The notes: a model not told the origin generated them from the letters alone. 64,000 bases of DNA from Paramicrobacterium humi (GCF_900105715.1 NZ_FNRY01000001.1:2852001-2916000), one strand, 5' to 3'; numbered from the stretch's first letter, positions 19,999 to 29,614 are shown. Made by a program: numbers and translations.

Positions 19999-20295
19999 AT
20001 GACCCGACTTGTCAGCGCCTACCGCACGACCGATACGAAAGAAATCACCCAGGATGCCGCGGACGTCACCGAGGCGCGGGCTCAGATCGAGAGCCAAGTG
20101 CCCGACGGCTTCGAGATCATCCAGCTCGACATCGGCAAGACGGAGACCGGGTCCCGCGTCACCGGCATCATCCGCGCGACGACATCGACGCCCATCGAGG
20201 CGACCGGCGCGAACTACGCCGAGGCACGCGAGGCGCTGCGCGCTCAGGTTCCCGAGGGAAACGTCGGACTCGGCATCCTCATCGCGGAGGAGTGA
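19999..20295 (+). CDS. Small conserved-looking protein with internal duplication
   Basis: I do not recognise this 98-residue protein. It appears to contain two similar halves: EARAQIESQVPDGFEIIQLDI (about residues 25-45) and EAREALRAQVPEGNVGLGILI (about 75-95), each a helix followed by a VP-(D/E)-G turn and a strand. A tandem helix-strand unit of this kind could build a small alpha/beta sandwich. There is no signal peptide or membrane segment. It has its own likely leaderless promoter. High coding bias and clean termination support a real gene. Confidence 0.75.
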   Translation: MTRLVSAYRTTDTKEITQDAADVTEARAQIESQVPDGFEIIQLDIGKTETGSRVTGIIRATTSTPIEATGANYAEAREALRAQVPEGNVGLGILIAEE

Positions 20296-20344
20296 GCGCT
20301 ACGGCGCCCTCGCTCCTCCGCGATTGGCCGTCGCCCCGTCCGAT

Positions 20345-20701
20345 TCAGTCGGCGCTCTTACGCTGCCAGATGCCGAATCGATTGCCTGCCGGGTCGGCGA
20401 GGTGGGTGAACAGAATGACGCCGTTGTCGACGAGCGGCAGCACCGTCTGGGCGCCGTGCGACAGTGCCGCGTCGACGCTCGCCTGGATGTCGGTGACCTC
20501 GACGTAGAACACGGCCCACGCCCCCGCCCCGATCCCGCTGGTGTCCCACAGACCGCCCGCGCCTTGGTTCACCGTGCCGTACCCGGCCGGCCCGGCGGGA
20601 CCGAACTCCCATCCGAAAACCTCCCCGTAGAACGCGCGGGCGGCTTCGGGATCCGGGGTGCCGATCTCGAAGTAGTTCACTGTGTTCGTTGTCTCGCTCA
20701 T
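20345..20701 (-). CDS. VOC (glyoxalase/bleomycin-resistance-like) family protein
   Basis: The 118-residue single-module protein matches the vicinal oxygen chelate superfamily: VNYFEIGTPDPEAARAFYGEVFGWEFG at the start, and LADPAGNRFGIWQ at the end with the usual metal-site region. AVFYVEVTDIQASVDAALSHGA is the second beta-alpha unit. Substrate unknown. It is preceded by AAAGGAC. It may share transcription with the broken MerR-type gene located upstream on the same strand. Confidence 0.88.
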   Translation of the reverse strand: MSETTNTVNYFEIGTPDPEAARAFYGEVFGWEFGPAGPAGYGTVNQGAGGLWDTSGIGAGAWAVFYVEVTDIQASVDAALSHGAQTVLPLVDNGVILFTHLADPAGNRFGIWQRKSAD

Positions 20702-20816
20702 CAGCGCTTGTCCTTTCGATCAGCGACGCCGCCTCACGTTCGGTGTCGTCTCAGAACCAAGCGTGGAACCTGCCACAGTGAGAGAGTCAACCCGTGAGTG
20801 CGGGGCGGCGGATCGA

Positions 20817-21646
20817 TCAGGCGATCGGAACGCTCACCTCGGTAACCCACTTGGCGGGGTCGGCCTCGCGGCCCGGACCGACGACGTAGACGTTGAACAG
20901 TGGACCGACCCGCCTCCGAGCATGTTCGCTGATCCACGCGCCAAGTGCCTCCGTCGCCCGTCCGATCGTCTCGAAGCCGCCGTAGTGCGTCGTCCAGGCG
21001 ACGTGCTGTGCGGGGAGGTCGACGACCTCGAACCCGCCGTGCGGGGAGAAGGACCCGTGGTAGTCGCGCCAGATCGCCATCTCCACGTCCTCGTCCCGGT
21101 ACTCCTCATCGAAATAGGTCGCTCCGATCAGCTCCCCGAATGCGGCCGGATCCACGCCCGACCGCGACGCGAGTGTGGTTCGCAGTTCCGCCCACAGCTC
21201 TCCCTCGGCCGGATAGCAGGCTACCGTGCGCCGCAGCATAAGCACCCGCGCTGCTGCGAACTCACGCTCGGCCACCACCGGCTCGGCATCGTCGAGCGCG
21301 AGTGCCAGCGCTACGGCGAGGCTTCTCTGGGCGGCGATCTGGCGCGCAGCCTGGTCCAGCCCCGTGATGTGCGCTTCCAGCCGGTCACGAAGCGCGCCCG
21401 GCGATTCCTCGTAGAGCGGCAGCAGATCGGCGATCAACCGGATGCCGCAACCGGCGTCTCGCAGAGCCCGGATGCGCCCTGCGAGGCGTAACTGCTCGGG
21501 GAGTAGCGGCGATAACCGGTGAACGGATCTACCTCGGCGGGGGTCAAGAGTCCGCGATCGTCGTAGTGGCGCAGCATCCGCACGCTCAGACCCGCATACC
21601 GGGAGAAGTCCCCGATACCCAGCAGAGCTCCTGACGTGCCGGCCAT
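20817..21646 (-). pseudogene. MerR family regulator with GyrI-like effector domain, frameshifted
   Basis: The 5' part encodes a MerR helix-turn-helix (LGIGDFSRYAGLSVRMLRHYDDRGLLTPAEVDPFTGYRRYSP), after which the frame drifts and stops at 21434. In the adjacent frame the expected continuation LRLAGRIRALRDAGCGIRLIADLLPLYEE appears without interruption, followed by a GyrI-like domain to 20817. Inserting one G near 21497 (CCCCGAGCAG to CCCCGGAGCAG) restores SPEQLRLAG and a 276-residue protein. This is a one-base deletion in a G/C run: either a recent inactivation or an assembly error. The intact product would be a drug- or stress-responsive regulator. Confidence 0.85.
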
Positions 21647-21767
21647 GGCCCTCATTCTCCCATTTGGCATCGCGGGCGGCCTAGGAGAGCGCGCTCGGCC
21701 TGCGTGACGCGGCGGGTCCAAGCTGGGGAAAGGAACGGTCCTCGTGCTGCGAGGGTTCTCAATTCGG

Positions 21768-21840
21768 TGGGCGATACCAGACTCGAACTGATGACCTCTT
21801 CCGTGTGAAGGAAGCGCGCTACCAACTGCGCCAATCGCCC
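21768..21840 (-). tRNA. tRNA-Val (CAC)
   Basis: On the minus strand, the acceptor arm GGGCGAT pairs with ATCGCCC. The D arm carries AGTTGGTA, the T arm carries GTTCGAGTC, and the anticodon stem CTTCC/GGAAG encloses TTCACAC with anticodon CAC. CCA is not encoded in full. Confidence 0.95.
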
Positions 21841-21872
21841 GTTGCCGCCGATTCGATCGGCGACGAGAATTG

Positions 21873-21878
21873 ATACTA
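21873..21878 (-). promoter_or_regulatory. Candidate -10 for tRNA-Val(CAC)
   Basis: The minus strand reads TAGTAT about 33 bases upstream of the tRNA 5' end. No good -35 is seen. Confidence 0.3.
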
Positions 21879-21952
21879 GCCGACAATTCAGGTGCGACGC
21901 ACATCGAGAAAGAACGTGAGGCGTTGTGACGACACGCGCGGAATTTCTCAGT

Positions 21953-21982
21953 TTGAACATTGCGGATGTTTTCGGTTACAGT
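21953..21982 (+). promoter_or_regulatory. Promoter of the tRNA-Gly/Cys/Val cluster
   Basis: TTGAAC (21953-21958), an 18-base spacer and TACAGT (21977-21982) lie 30 bases before the first tRNA, a classic housekeeping sigma factor layout. Confidence 0.6.
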
Positions 21983-22012
21983 TCTTGAGCACGCAGAAAT
22001 GCGAGCAAAAAT

Positions 22013-22084
22013 GCGGATGTGGCGCAGTGGTAGCGCATCACCTTGCCAAGGTGAGGGTCGCGAGTTCGAATCTCGTCATCCGCT
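22013..22084 (+). tRNA. tRNA-Gly (GCC)
   Basis: The acceptor GCGGATG pairs with CATCCGC. The anticodon loop TTGCCAA within CACC/GGTG gives anticodon GCC, and the T arm is GAGTTCGAATCTC. CCA is not encoded. Confidence 0.96.
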
Positions 22085-22140
22085 CGAGTGCTGAGGATCA
22101 GTCTCAAGGCTGGTTACGGCATGTGGGCTTACCCACACGC

Positions 22141-22211
22141 GGTGGCGTGGCCGAGAGGCGAGGCAGCGGCCTGCAAAGCCGTCCACACGGGTTCGAATCC
22201 CGTCGCCACCT
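22141..22211 (+). tRNA. tRNA-Cys (GCA)
   Basis: The acceptor GGTGGCG pairs with CGCCACC. The anticodon arm CGGCCTGCAAAGCCG gives GCA, and the T arm is GGGTTCGAATCCC. It lies 56 bp after tRNA-Gly. Confidence 0.96.
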
Positions 22212-22234
22212 CCACCTCGCACTTGCAACACCCC

Positions 22235-22306
22235 GGGCGATTGGCGCAGCGGTAGCGCGCTTCCCTGACACGGAAGAGGTCACTGGTTCGATCCCAGTAT
22301 CGCCCA
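22235..22306 (+). tRNA. tRNA-Val (GAC)
   Basis: The acceptor GGGCGAT pairs with ATCGCCC. The anticodon loop CTGACAC between CTTCC and GGAAG gives GAC, and the T arm is GGTTCGATCC. It is closely similar to the minus-strand tRNA-Val(CAC) 0.4 kb upstream. Confidence 0.96.
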
Positions 22307-22310
22307 CAGA

Positions 22311-22336
22311 AAAACCCCTGAGAAATCAGGGGTTTT
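22311..22336 (+). terminator. Rho-independent terminator of the tRNA cluster
   Basis: AAAACCCCTGA (22311-22321), a GAAA tetraloop and TCAGGGGTTTT (22326-22336) form a perfect 11-bp stem with a built-in T run, immediately after tRNA-Val(GAC). Confidence 0.92.
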
Positions 22337-22446
22337 CGTGTTTCCGCTCCAGCACCGCGGCACGACGCGATGGCAGCACTGCCGCCGCGGCATCCTGTCT
22401 CTCACGGCGATTGTCGGTGTCGTTCCGGAGCCGGCCGTGAGACGAC

Positions 22447-22452
22447 TAAAGT
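22447..22452 (+). promoter_or_regulatory. Candidate -10 for thrS
   Basis: TAAAGT lies 40 bases before the thrS GTG. The 155 bp between the tRNA terminator and thrS contain no T-box-like leader that I can see. Confidence 0.35.
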
Positions 22453-22491
22453 TGTGAGCGTCCCTTTCGCCTCTCAAGGAGTTGACTACCG

Positions 22492-24459
22492 GTGTCTGAC
22501 GGTTTCGAACGTTTCCCAGACCGCTCCGTTGTCGCAATGCGCGTCAACGGCGAGCTCAAGGATCTCGCGACGACGGTCACGGACACGGACGACGTTCAGC
22601 CGGTCACGATCGACTCGGCGGACGGTCTGAACATCCTGCGGCACTCCGCTGCGCACGTGCTCGCGCAGGCGGTTCAGAACGTGAACCCGGAGGCGAAGCT
22701 CGGGATCGGTCCGCCCATCACCGACGGCTTCTACTACGACTTCGACGTCGCCGAGCCGTTCACCCCCGAGGACCTGAAGGCGCTCCAGAAGCACATGGAG
22801 CGGATCATCAAGCAGGGGCAGCGCTTCGTGCGTCGCGTCGTCACGGAAGACGAGGCGCGCGCCGAGCTCGCCGACGAGCCCTACAAGATGGAGCTCATCG
22901 GCCTCAAGGGTGGTGCAGCCGACGGCGGCGACAACGAGAACGTCGAGGTCGGCGGCGCAGAGCTGACGATCTACGACAACGTCGACCCGAAGACGGGGGA
23001 GACGGTGTGGAAGGACCTCTGCCGGGGCCCGCACCTGCCCACCACGCGCCTCATCGGCAACGGCTTCGCTCTCATGCGCGTCGCCGCCGCGTACTGGCGG
23101 GGCTCGGAGAAGAACCCGCAGCTTCAGCGCATCTATGGCACCGCGTGGCCCACGAAAGACGAGCTCCGCGCCTACCAGCAGCGGCTCGAGGAAGCGGCCA
23201 AGCGCGACCACCGCAAGCTCGGCGCCGAGATGGACCTGTTCAGCTTCCCCGACGAGATCGGCTCGGGCCTCGCGGTGTTCCACCCCAAGGGCGGCATCAT
23301 CCGCAACGAGATCGAGAGCTTCATGCGGGAGCGGCTCATCGAGAACGACTACGAGCTCGTGAACACGCCGCACATCACGAAGGGCCGGCTGTACGAGATC
23401 AGCCAGCACCTGGCGTGGTACAAGGACGGCATGTTCCCGCCCATGCACCTCGATGAGGAAGTCGACGCGGACGGGCACGTGACAAAGCAAGGGCAGGACT
23501 ACTACCTCAAGCCCATGAACTGCCCCATGCACAACCTGATCTATCGCGCCCGTGGGCGCAGCTACCGGGAGCTCCCGCTTCGGCTCGCCGAGTTCGGGAC
23601 CGTGTACCGCTACGAGAAGAGCGGGACCCTGTCGGGGCTCACGCGGGTTCGCGGACTCACGCAGGACGACGCTCACATCTACGTCACCGAGGACCAGATC
23701 AAGGGTGAGGTCGCCCGCCAGCTCGAGTTCGTGCTCGAGACGCTGCGCGGCTACGGTCTCGACGACTTCTATCTCGAGCTCTCGACGAAGGACCCGGAGA
23801 AGTTCGTCGGCAGCGACGAGGCGTGGGAAGAGGCGACCGAGACGCTGCGTCAGGTCGCTCTCGAATCCGGCCTTGAGCTCGTCGACGATCCGGGCGGGGC
23901 GGCGTTCTACGGGCCGAAGATCTCCGTTCAGGCTCGGGACGCGATCGGCCGCACCTGGCAGCTGTCCACGGTTCAACTGGACTTCAACCAGCCCGAGCTC
24001 TTCGAGCTCGAATACACCGCCGCGGATGGCACACGTCAGCGCCCGGCGATGATCCACCGTGCTCTGCTCGGCTCGATCGAGCGGTTCTTCGCGATCCTGC
24101 TCGAGCACTACGCCGGCGCGTTCCCGGTCTGGCTCTCGCCCGTTCAGGTCGTCGGCATCCCCGTCGCGGATGAATTCGCGCCGTACCTCGAAGACGTCGC
24201 CTCCCGGCTGCGAGCGCGCGGCGTGCGTGTGGAAGTGGACAGCTCCGACGACCGCATGCAGAAGAAGATTCGCACGCACACGAAGCAGAAGGTTCCGTTC
24301 CAGCTCATCGCCGGCGAAGAGGATCGGTCGAACAACTCCGTGAGCTTCCGCTTCCGCGACGGAAGCCAGCTGAACGGCGTTCCCGTCGACGAGGCCATCG
24401 AGCGCATCGTGATGAGCATCGCGAGCCATGAACAGGTCGTGAGCGCATGGCAGGAGTGA
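22492..24459 (+). CDS. thrS: Threonyl-tRNA synthetase
   Basis: This 655-residue class II synthetase charges tRNA-Thr. Domains in order: a TGS-like N-terminus (about 1-60), the editing/second additional domain with [12 protein letters not shown] and [12 protein letters not shown], and the catalytic core with [11 protein letters not shown] (zinc cysteine), [14 protein letters not shown] and [13 protein letters not shown]. The C-terminal anticodon-binding domain follows ([15 protein letters not shown] onward). GTG 22492 is preceded by AAGGAG at 22477-22482. It overlaps the HIT gene by 13 bp. Confidence 0.97.
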   Translation: MSDGFERFPDRSVVAMRVNGELKDLATTVTDTDDVQPVTIDSADGLNILRHSAAHVLAQAVQNVNPEAKLGIGPPITDGFYYDFDVAEPFTPEDLKALQKHMERIIKQGQRFVRRVVTEDEARAELADEPYKMELIGLKGGAADGGDNENVEVGGAELTIYDNVDPKTGETVWKDLCRGPHLPTTRLIGNGFALMRVAAAYWRGSEKNPQLQRIYGTAWPTKDELRAYQQRLEEAAKRDHRKLGAEMDLFSFPDEIGSGLAVFHPKGGIIRNEIESFMRERLIENDYELVNTPHITKGRLYEISQHLAWYKDGMFPPMHLDEEVDADGHVTKQGQDYYLKPMNCPMHNLIYRARGRSYRELPLRLAEFGTVYRYEKSGTLSGLTRVRGLTQDDAHIYVTEDQIKGEVARQLEFVLETLRGYGLDDFYLELSTKDPEKFVGSDEAWEEATETLRQVALESGLELVDDPGGAAFYGPKISVQARDAIGRTWQLSTVQLDFNQPELFELEYTAADGTRQRPAMIHRALLGSIERFFAILLEHYAGAFPVWLSPVQVVGIPVADEFAPYLEDVASRLRARGVRVEVDSSDDRMQKKIRTHTKQKVPFQLIAGEEDRSNNSVSFRFRDGSQLNGVPVDEAIERIVMSIASHEQVVSAWQE

Positions 24460-25046
24460 ACGAGACGAACGCAGACGAGACGGTTCACGCCGAGCTTCCG
24501 GAGGACTTCCATCTCGCCGGCGTGCCCGACGAGTTCCAGCGCCTGTGGACGCCGCATCGCATGGTTTACATCAACCAGGGGCAGCCGTCCCGCGATGAGT
24601 GCCCGTTCTGCATCGGCCCGACCATGACCGATGAAGAATCGCTCATCGTCGCGCGCGGCACACACGCCTTCGTCGTGTGCAACTTGTTCCCTTACAACTC
24701 CGGTCATTTGCTCGTGTGCCCCTACCGTCACATTTCGACCTACGATTTGGCGACCCCGGAGGAAGTTGCTGAGATCGGAGAGCTCACGCAGATCGCCATG
24801 CGGGTGATCCGCTCCGTATCGGGAAACGACGGGTTCAACCTCGGAATGAACCAGGGCGCCGTCGCCGGAGCGGGAATCGCGGCGCACCTGCACCAGCACA
24901 TCGTCCCGCGATGGGCGCAGGACGCGAACTTCCTCCCCATCATCGCCAAGACCAAAGCGCTTCCCCAGCTGCTCGGCGAGGTCCGCCAGACCATCGCCGA
25001 TGCGTGGCCGAAGCCCGACCCCCAAGAGAATGAGCACAATGACTGA
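24447..25046 (+). CDS. HIT domain protein (Ap4A phosphorylase-like)
   Basis: This 199-residue histidine-triad protein has the motif [10 protein letters not shown] near residue 152-161 and the zinc-type pair CPFC near residue 52-55. [13 protein letters not shown] and [18 protein letters not shown] are family features. Such proteins hydrolyse or phosphorolyse dinucleoside polyphosphates or nucleotidyl adducts. It sits downstream of thrS as in mycobacteria. Directly after it comes pdxS, without the pgsA/PIM genes that lie between these genes in mycobacteria. Confidence 0.92.
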   Translation: MAGVNETNADETVHAELPEDFHLAGVPDEFQRLWTPHRMVYINQGQPSRDECPFCIGPTMTDEESLIVARGTHAFVVCNLFPYNSGHLLVCPYRHISTYDLATPEEVAEIGELTQIAMRVIRSVSGNDGFNLGMNQGAVAGAGIAAHLHQHIVPRWAQDANFLPIIAKTKALPQLLGEVRQTIADAWPKPDPQENEHND

Positions 25047-25941
25047 CAACACCACCCAGGGTGAATTCGGCTCGAACCGCGTGAAGCGCGGACTCGCCGA
25101 GATGCTGAAGGGCGGCGTCATCATGGACGTCGTCACGCCCGAACAGGCGCGCATCGCGGAAGACGCGGGAGCCGTCGCCGTGATGGCGCTCGAGCGCGTG
25201 CCGGCCGACATCCGTGCGCAGGGCGGCGTCGCGCGCATGAGCGACCCTGACCTGATCGACGCGATCATCGCCGAGGTCTCGATCCCCGTCATGGCGAAAG
25301 CCCGCATCGGACACTTCGTCGAGGCCCAGGTCCTCGAAGCTCTCAAGGTCGACTACATCGACGAGTCCGAGGTGCTGAGCCCGGCCGACTATGTGAACCA
25401 CATCGACAAGTGGAACTTCACCGTTCCCTTCGTCTGCGGCGCCACAAACCTCGGCGAGGCTCTCCGCCGCATCAACGAGGGCGCAGCCATGATCCGCTCC
25501 AAGGGCGAAGCCGGCACCGGCGATGTCTCGGAAGCGACGAAGCACATTCGCAAGATCCGCTCCGAGATCCAGGCGCTCACCGCCATGTCGACCGACGAGC
25601 TCTACGTCGCGGCAAAAGAGCTTCAGGCGCCCTACGGACTCGTCGCGGAGATCGCCTCGACGGGCAAGCTTCCCGTCGTGCTGTTCACGGCCGGCGGAGT
25701 GGCCACCCCGGCGGATGCCGCCATGATGATGCAGCTCGGAGCCGACGGCGTCTTCGTCGGATCCGGCATCTTCAAGTCCGGCAACCCCGAACAGCGCGCC
25801 GCGGCGATCGTGAAGGCGACGACGTTCTATGACGACCCCAAGGTCGTCGCGGAAGTCTCCCGAGGTCTCGGCGAGGCCATGGTCGGCATCAACGTCGCCG
25901 ATCTGCCTGCACCGCACCGTCTCGCCGAGCGTGGCTGGTAG
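25039..25941 (+). CDS. pdxS: Pyridoxal 5'-phosphate synthase, synthase subunit
   Basis: This 300-residue TIM-barrel enzyme makes PLP from ribose 5-phosphate, glyceraldehyde 3-phosphate and ammonia supplied by PdxT. Visible signatures are [18 protein letters not shown] (catalytic Lys of the first intermediate follows in MAKARIGHF), GEAGTGD, and [17 protein letters not shown] 25039 has AAGAG at a suitable distance; ATG 25030 is the alternative. It overlaps the HIT gene by 8 bp and pdxT by 11 bp. Confidence 0.96.
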   Translation: MTDNTTQGEFGSNRVKRGLAEMLKGGVIMDVVTPEQARIAEDAGAVAVMALERVPADIRAQGGVARMSDPDLIDAIIAEVSIPVMAKARIGHFVEAQVLEALKVDYIDESEVLSPADYVNHIDKWNFTVPFVCGATNLGEALRRINEGAAMIRSKGEAGTGDVSEATKHIRKIRSEIQALTAMSTDELYVAAKELQAPYGLVAEIASTGKLPVVLFTAGGVATPADAAMMMQLGADGVFVGSGIFKSGNPEQRAAAIVKATTFYDDPKVVAEVSRGLGEAMVGINVADLPAPHRLAERGW

Positions 25942-26527
25942 CCCCCGCGTAGGCGTCCTCGCTCTGCAGGGTGACGTGCGCGAGCACGTCACCCTGCTCG
26001 AGGGACTCGGCGCCCACGCCGTCCCGGTGCGGCGTCCGAACGAGCTCGACTCGGTTTCGGGACTCGTGATTCCCGGCGGCGAGTCGAGCGTGATGGACAA
26101 GCTCAGTCGTCTGTTCGGATTGGCCGAGCCCCTGCGCGCTGCCATCGCGAACGGAATGCCCGTTTACGGCACCTGCGCAGGGCTCATCATGCTCGCCGAT
26201 CGCATCTCCGACGGCATCCAGGGCCAGCAGAGCCTCGGCGGCCTCGACGTGACCGTGCAGCGCAACGCCTTCGGATCTCAGCTCGACTCGTTCGAGGTCG
26301 ATCTGGGCGTTCCCGCTCTCGGCGCGGAACCCGTGCATGCGGTATTCATCCGGGCGCCCATCGTCACCGAGATCGGTGACCGCGCAACCGCGCTCGCGTC
26401 ACTTGAGGACGGGCGCGTGGTCGCGGTCGAGCAGGGCAATCTGCTCGGCACCTCGTTTCATCCGGAGATGTCGGGCGAACGGCGGTTCCACGCCTACTTC
26501 CTCAACAAGGTGCGCTCCTCCGCCTGA
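25931..26527 (+). CDS. pdxT: Pyridoxal 5'-phosphate synthase, glutaminase subunit
   Basis: The 198-residue class I glutaminase feeds ammonia to PdxS. Motifs are [13 protein letters not shown] at the start, the GGES loop (49-52), catalytic C82 in YGTCAGLI, and the His/Glu pair in [10 protein letters not shown] 25931 begins inside the end of pdxS and gives the canonical N-terminus. The PdxS-PdxT pair makes this strain capable of de novo B6 synthesis by the DXP-independent route. Confidence 0.96.
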   Translation: MAGSPRVGVLALQGDVREHVTLLEGLGAHAVPVRRPNELDSVSGLVIPGGESSVMDKLSRLFGLAEPLRAAIANGMPVYGTCAGLIMLADRISDGIQGQQSLGGLDVTVQRNAFGSQLDSFEVDLGVPALGAEPVHAVFIRAPIVTEIGDRATALASLEDGRVVAVEQGNLLGTSFHPEMSGERRFHAYFLNKVRSSA

Positions 26528-26552
26528 GCGAACGCAATTCCCGAGCCTGTCT

Positions 26553-26558
26553 TAGAAT
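26553..26558 (+). promoter_or_regulatory. Candidate -10 for the yebC gene
   Basis: TAGAAT, close to the consensus, lies 36 bases before the ATG at 26594. The -35 is unclear. Confidence 0.4.
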
Positions 26559-26593
26559 GGGCTGTACTTTTCGACACTTCAGTGAGGGAGCAC

Positions 26594-27355
26594 ATGTCAG
26601 GGCACTCCAAGTGGGCAACGACCAAGCACAAGAAGGCGGTCATCGACCAGCGCCGTGCGAAGTCGTTCGCCAAGCTCATCAAGAACATCGAGGTCGCCGC
26701 GAAGATCGGCGGCGCTGACCTCTCGGGCAACCCCACACTGCAGGATGCCGTCCAGAAGGCGAAGAAGACCTCCGTCCCGAACGACAACATCGATCGTGCG
26801 ATCAAGCGCGGCGCCGGCCTCACCGGCGAGACCATCGACTACACGACGATCATGTACGAGGGCTATGCCGCGAGCGGCGTCGCGTTGCTGATCGAGTGTC
26901 TGACCGACAACAAGAACCGCGCGGCCGCCGACGTGCGCACTCTCATGACCCGCAACGGCGGGACGATGGCAGACCCGGGGAGCGTGGCGTACAACTTCGC
27001 GCGCAAGGGCGTCGTTGTCGTTCCGCGTGAGGGCACGACCGAAGACGACGTCCTCGCCGCGGTGCTGGACGCGGGCGCTGAAGAGGTCCTGACTGAGGGT
27101 GACACCTTCGAGGTCATCACCGAGGCGACGGATCTCGTGCCCGCCCGAACGGCGCTTCAGGATGCCGGAATCGACTACGATTCGGCCGATGTCGCGTTCG
27201 TTCCCAACCTCAAGGTCGAGGTCGACGCCGAGACGGCACGCAAGGTGTTCAAGCTCATCGACGCCCTCGAAGAGTCCGACGACGTGCAGAACATCTACAG
27301 CAACGTCGACATCAGCGCCGAGGTCCAGGCGCAGCTCGAAGCCGACGACGAGTAG
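26594..27355 (+). CDS. yebC: YebC/PmpR family protein
   Basis: The 253-residue protein begins with the family signature [24 protein letters not shown] and contains [23 protein letters not shown] and [15 protein letters not shown]. Members act as transcription regulators, and some relieve ribosome stalling at proline stretches. GAGGGAG precedes ATG 26594. It leads directly into ruvC (3-bp gap), an association conserved across bacteria. Confidence 0.95.
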   Translation: MSGHSKWATTKHKKAVIDQRRAKSFAKLIKNIEVAAKIGGADLSGNPTLQDAVQKAKKTSVPNDNIDRAIKRGAGLTGETIDYTTIMYEGYAASGVALLIECLTDNKNRAAADVRTLMTRNGGTMADPGSVAYNFARKGVVVVPREGTTEDDVLAAVLDAGAEEVLTEGDTFEVITEATDLVPARTALQDAGIDYDSADVAFVPNLKVEVDAETARKVFKLIDALEESDDVQNIYSNVDISAEVQAQLEADDE

Positions 27356-27358
27356 GCT

Positions 27359-27925
27359 GTGGCGCTCCGCGTCATCGGCATCGACCCGGGCCTGACCCGA
27401 TGTGGGATCGGCGTTGTCGACGTGCGTCCCAACCGCGAAGCGGCGCTCGTGCACTACGGCGTGATTCGCAGTGCGACGGACGCTGACATCGAGCAGCGCC
27501 TGTTGACGATCTCGAACGGTATAGCGGAGATGCTCGACAGCTTCGAGCCGCAAGCGGTAGCCGTCGAGCGCGTGTTCGCGCAGCACAACCTGCGGACCGT
27601 GATGGGCACGGCACAAGTCAGCGGCATCGCGCTCGCGTCCGCTGCCGCGCGCGGACTGCGCGTCGGACTCCACACGCCGTCAGAGGTAAAGGCGTCGATC
27701 ACGGGCTACGGCTCGGCGGAGAAGAAGCAAGTCGCGACGATGGTCGCTCGCATCTTGAAGCTCGCCGAACCGCCGACACCGGCGGACGCGGCGGACGCGC
27801 TCGCGCTCGCGCTCTGCCATGCCTGGCGGGTCGGCTCAACGGTGACCGCGGAGGGCCGCCCCGGCCAGACCCCGGCACAGCGAGCGTGGCAGGCGGCGGA
27901 GAAGGCCGCACGACGACGCTCTTGA
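27359..27925 (+). CDS. ruvC: Holliday junction endonuclease RuvC
   Basis: The 188-residue resolvase has the RNase H fold with catalytic acid in VIGIDPGLTRCG, VAVERVFAQHNLRTVMGTAQ, the basic loop YGSAEKKQVATMV, and DAADALALALCH supplying the last acids. It cuts Holliday junctions symmetrically. The C-terminal tail (about 160-188) is extended and basic. It starts with GTG, 3 bp after yebC. Confidence 0.95.
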   Translation: MALRVIGIDPGLTRCGIGVVDVRPNREAALVHYGVIRSATDADIEQRLLTISNGIAEMLDSFEPQAVAVERVFAQHNLRTVMGTAQVSGIALASAAARGLRVGLHTPSEVKASITGYGSAEKKQVATMVARILKLAEPPTPADAADALALALCHAWRVGSTVTAEGRPGQTPAQRAWQAAEKAARRRS

Positions 27926-27959
27926 GCGCGTCGCAGCTCTCGCTGTCGGGGGCTCCGCG

Positions 27960-27965
27960 TAGGGT
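27960..27965 (+). promoter_or_regulatory. -10 element for a leaderless ruvA transcript
   Basis: TAGGGT is followed by six bases and the GTG start of ruvA at 27972. The site lies in the 46-bp gap after ruvC, so ruvAB can be transcribed independently. Confidence 0.5.
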
Positions 27966-27971
27966 AGAGAC

Positions 27972-28592
27972 GTGATTTCTTCGGTTCGCGGCACGGTACT
28001 CTCGTGCAGCTCCAATTCCGTGGTCGTCGAGGTCGGTGGGGTCGGCCTCGCCATCCAGGTCACGCCGGAGCACGCGCTCGCCCTGCGCGAAGGCGACACC
28101 GCCTTCATCCACACGAGCCTCATCGTGCGCGAAGACTCACTGAGCCTGTTCGGGTTCGAGACTCCCGACCAACTGGAGATCTTCCACCTTCTCCTGGGCG
28201 TCACCGGCGTTGGACCGAAGTCCGCCATCGGAGTTCTCTCAACGCTCGGCCCCGGTCAGGTCGCCGCGGCGGTCGATGCGGAAGACGACAAACCGTTCCG
28301 CAAGGTGAGCGGAATCGGCCCGAAGACGGCGAAGCTCATTGTTGTCTCGCTCGCCGGCAAGGTCAGCACCCTCGCGATGACGGCGGAGACGGCGCCGCCT
28401 TCTGAGTCCACGGTCAGTCCGAGCATCGTCGCCGCCCTCACCGGACTCGGCTGGTCGGAGAAGGTCGCGGAGCAGACCGTGTCCGACATCGTCGCCGCGC
28501 AGCCCGATCTCGTGGATGCTCCCGTGCAGACGCTCCTGCGACTCGCGCTTGCCCAGCTTGGCCCGGCCAAGGCGACGGGTGGTCGCCGATGA
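27972..28592 (+). CDS. ruvA: Holliday junction branch migration protein RuvA
   Basis: The 206-residue protein has the N-terminal OB fold ([17 protein letters not shown]), two helix-hairpin-helix motifs ([16 protein letters not shown] and [16 protein letters not shown]), and a C-terminal RuvB-contacting domain (about 150-200) after a flexible linker. It binds four-way junctions and loads RuvB. It starts with GTG and overlaps ruvB by 4 bp (ATGA). Confidence 0.96.
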   Translation: MISSVRGTVLSCSSNSVVVEVGGVGLAIQVTPEHALALREGDTAFIHTSLIVREDSLSLFGFETPDQLEIFHLLLGVTGVGPKSAIGVLSTLGPGQVAAAVDAEDDKPFRKVSGIGPKTAKLIVVSLAGKVSTLAMTAETAPPSESTVSPSIVAALTGLGWSEKVAEQTVSDIVAAQPDLVDAPVQTLLRLALAQLGPAKATGGRR

Positions 28593-29614
28593 GTTCCTCA
28601 GAGCTGACAGCCGGCGAGGCGATCTCGGAGGCGGAACTCGCGTTCGAGGGGGCGCTCCGGCCGCAGAGCCTCACTGAGTTCGTCGGTCAGCCCAAGGTGC
28701 GCGGGCAACTGGAGCTGCTGCTCAAGGCCGCCGGCATCCAGCAGCGCACCCCCGACCACATCCTGCTTGCCGGACCTCCCGGGCTCGGCAAGACCACTCT
28801 TGCCATGATCGTCGCGCACGAGACCGGGCAGCCGCTTCGCATGTCGAGCGGTCCCGCCATCCAGCACGCGGGCGATCTCGCCGCGGTGCTGTCGAGCCTC
28901 GTTCCCGGCGAAGTGCTCTTCATCGACGAGATTCACCGGATGGCACGCTCCGCCGAAGAGATGCTCTATCTCGCGATGGAAGACTTCCGCATCGACATCA
29001 TGGTGGGCAAGGGCGCTGGAGCGACATCCGTGCCGCTCGACCTCTCGCCGTTCACACTGGTCGGCGCGACGACGCGATCAGGACTTCTGCCGAATCCGCT
29101 ACGGGATCGCTTCGGGTTCACCGCGCACCTCGAGTTCTACGACGACTCCGATCTCGAGAAGGTCCTGACGCGCGCGGCGCTCATGCTCGACTTCCGCATC
29201 GACGGTGACGCAGTCGCGGAGATCGCCGGTCGCTGCCGGGGGACACCGCGCATCGCCAATCGTCTGCTTCGACGCGTCCGCGATTACGTGCTCGTCCACG
29301 GCGGCCGCGGAGACGTCGGTGCCGTGCACGCAGCGCTCGAGCTCTACGACGTCGACGAATTGGGACTCGACCGCCTCGACCGCGCTGTCATGATGACCCT
29401 CCTGACCCGTTTCGGCGGCGGACCGGTCGGGTTGAACACGCTAGCGGTGTCGGTCGGCGAGGAGTCAGAGACCGTCGAAAGCGTTGTCGAGCCGTTCCTT
29501 GTTCGCATCGGTATGATTGCCAGAACACCCCGAGGCCGAATCGCTACGGAGCTCGCGTACCGGCATTTCGGAATCAGTCCTGCACAGGATTCGCTTCCCC
29601 TTGATGCCCTATAA
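28589..29614 (+). CDS. ruvB: Holliday junction branch migration ATPase RuvB
   Basis: The 341-residue AAA+ motor has Walker [10 protein letters not shown] near residue 65, Walker B LFIDEIHR, sensor 1 [11 protein letters not shown], the arginine finger in [14 protein letters not shown], and a C-terminal winged helix ([16 protein letters not shown]). It drives branch migration with RuvA. Start ATG overlaps the ruvA stop. Confidence 0.97.
   Translation: MSSSELTAGEAISEAELAFEGALRPQSLTEFVGQPKVRGQLELLLKAAGIQQRTPDHILLAGPPGLGKTTLAMIVAHETGQPLRMSSGPAIQHAGDLAAVLSSLVPGEVLFIDEIHRMARSAEEMLYLAMEDFRIDIMVGKGAGATSVPLDLSPFTLVGATTRSGLLPNPLRDRFGFTAHLEFYDDSDLEKVLTRAALMLDFRIDGDAVAEIAGRCRGTPRIANRLLRRVRDYVLVHGGRGDVGAVHAALELYDVDELGLDRLDRAVMMTLLTRFGGGPVGLNTLAVSVGEESETVESVVEPFLVRIGMIARTPRGRIATELAYRHFGISPAQDSLPLDAL

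Noticed and set aside
21434-21904. Longer 156-residue version of the MerR fragment starting at 21904
   Set aside because: Its first about 85 residues would be translated through the tRNA-Val(CAC) gene; the MerR domain starts at ATG 21646.
22337-22491. T-box leader before thrS
   Set aside because: No T-box-like motif or antiterminator is visible; only a possible -10.
22486-24429. 647-codon minus-strand frame opposite thrS
   Set aside because: Shadow of thrS with the same biased composition and no domain.
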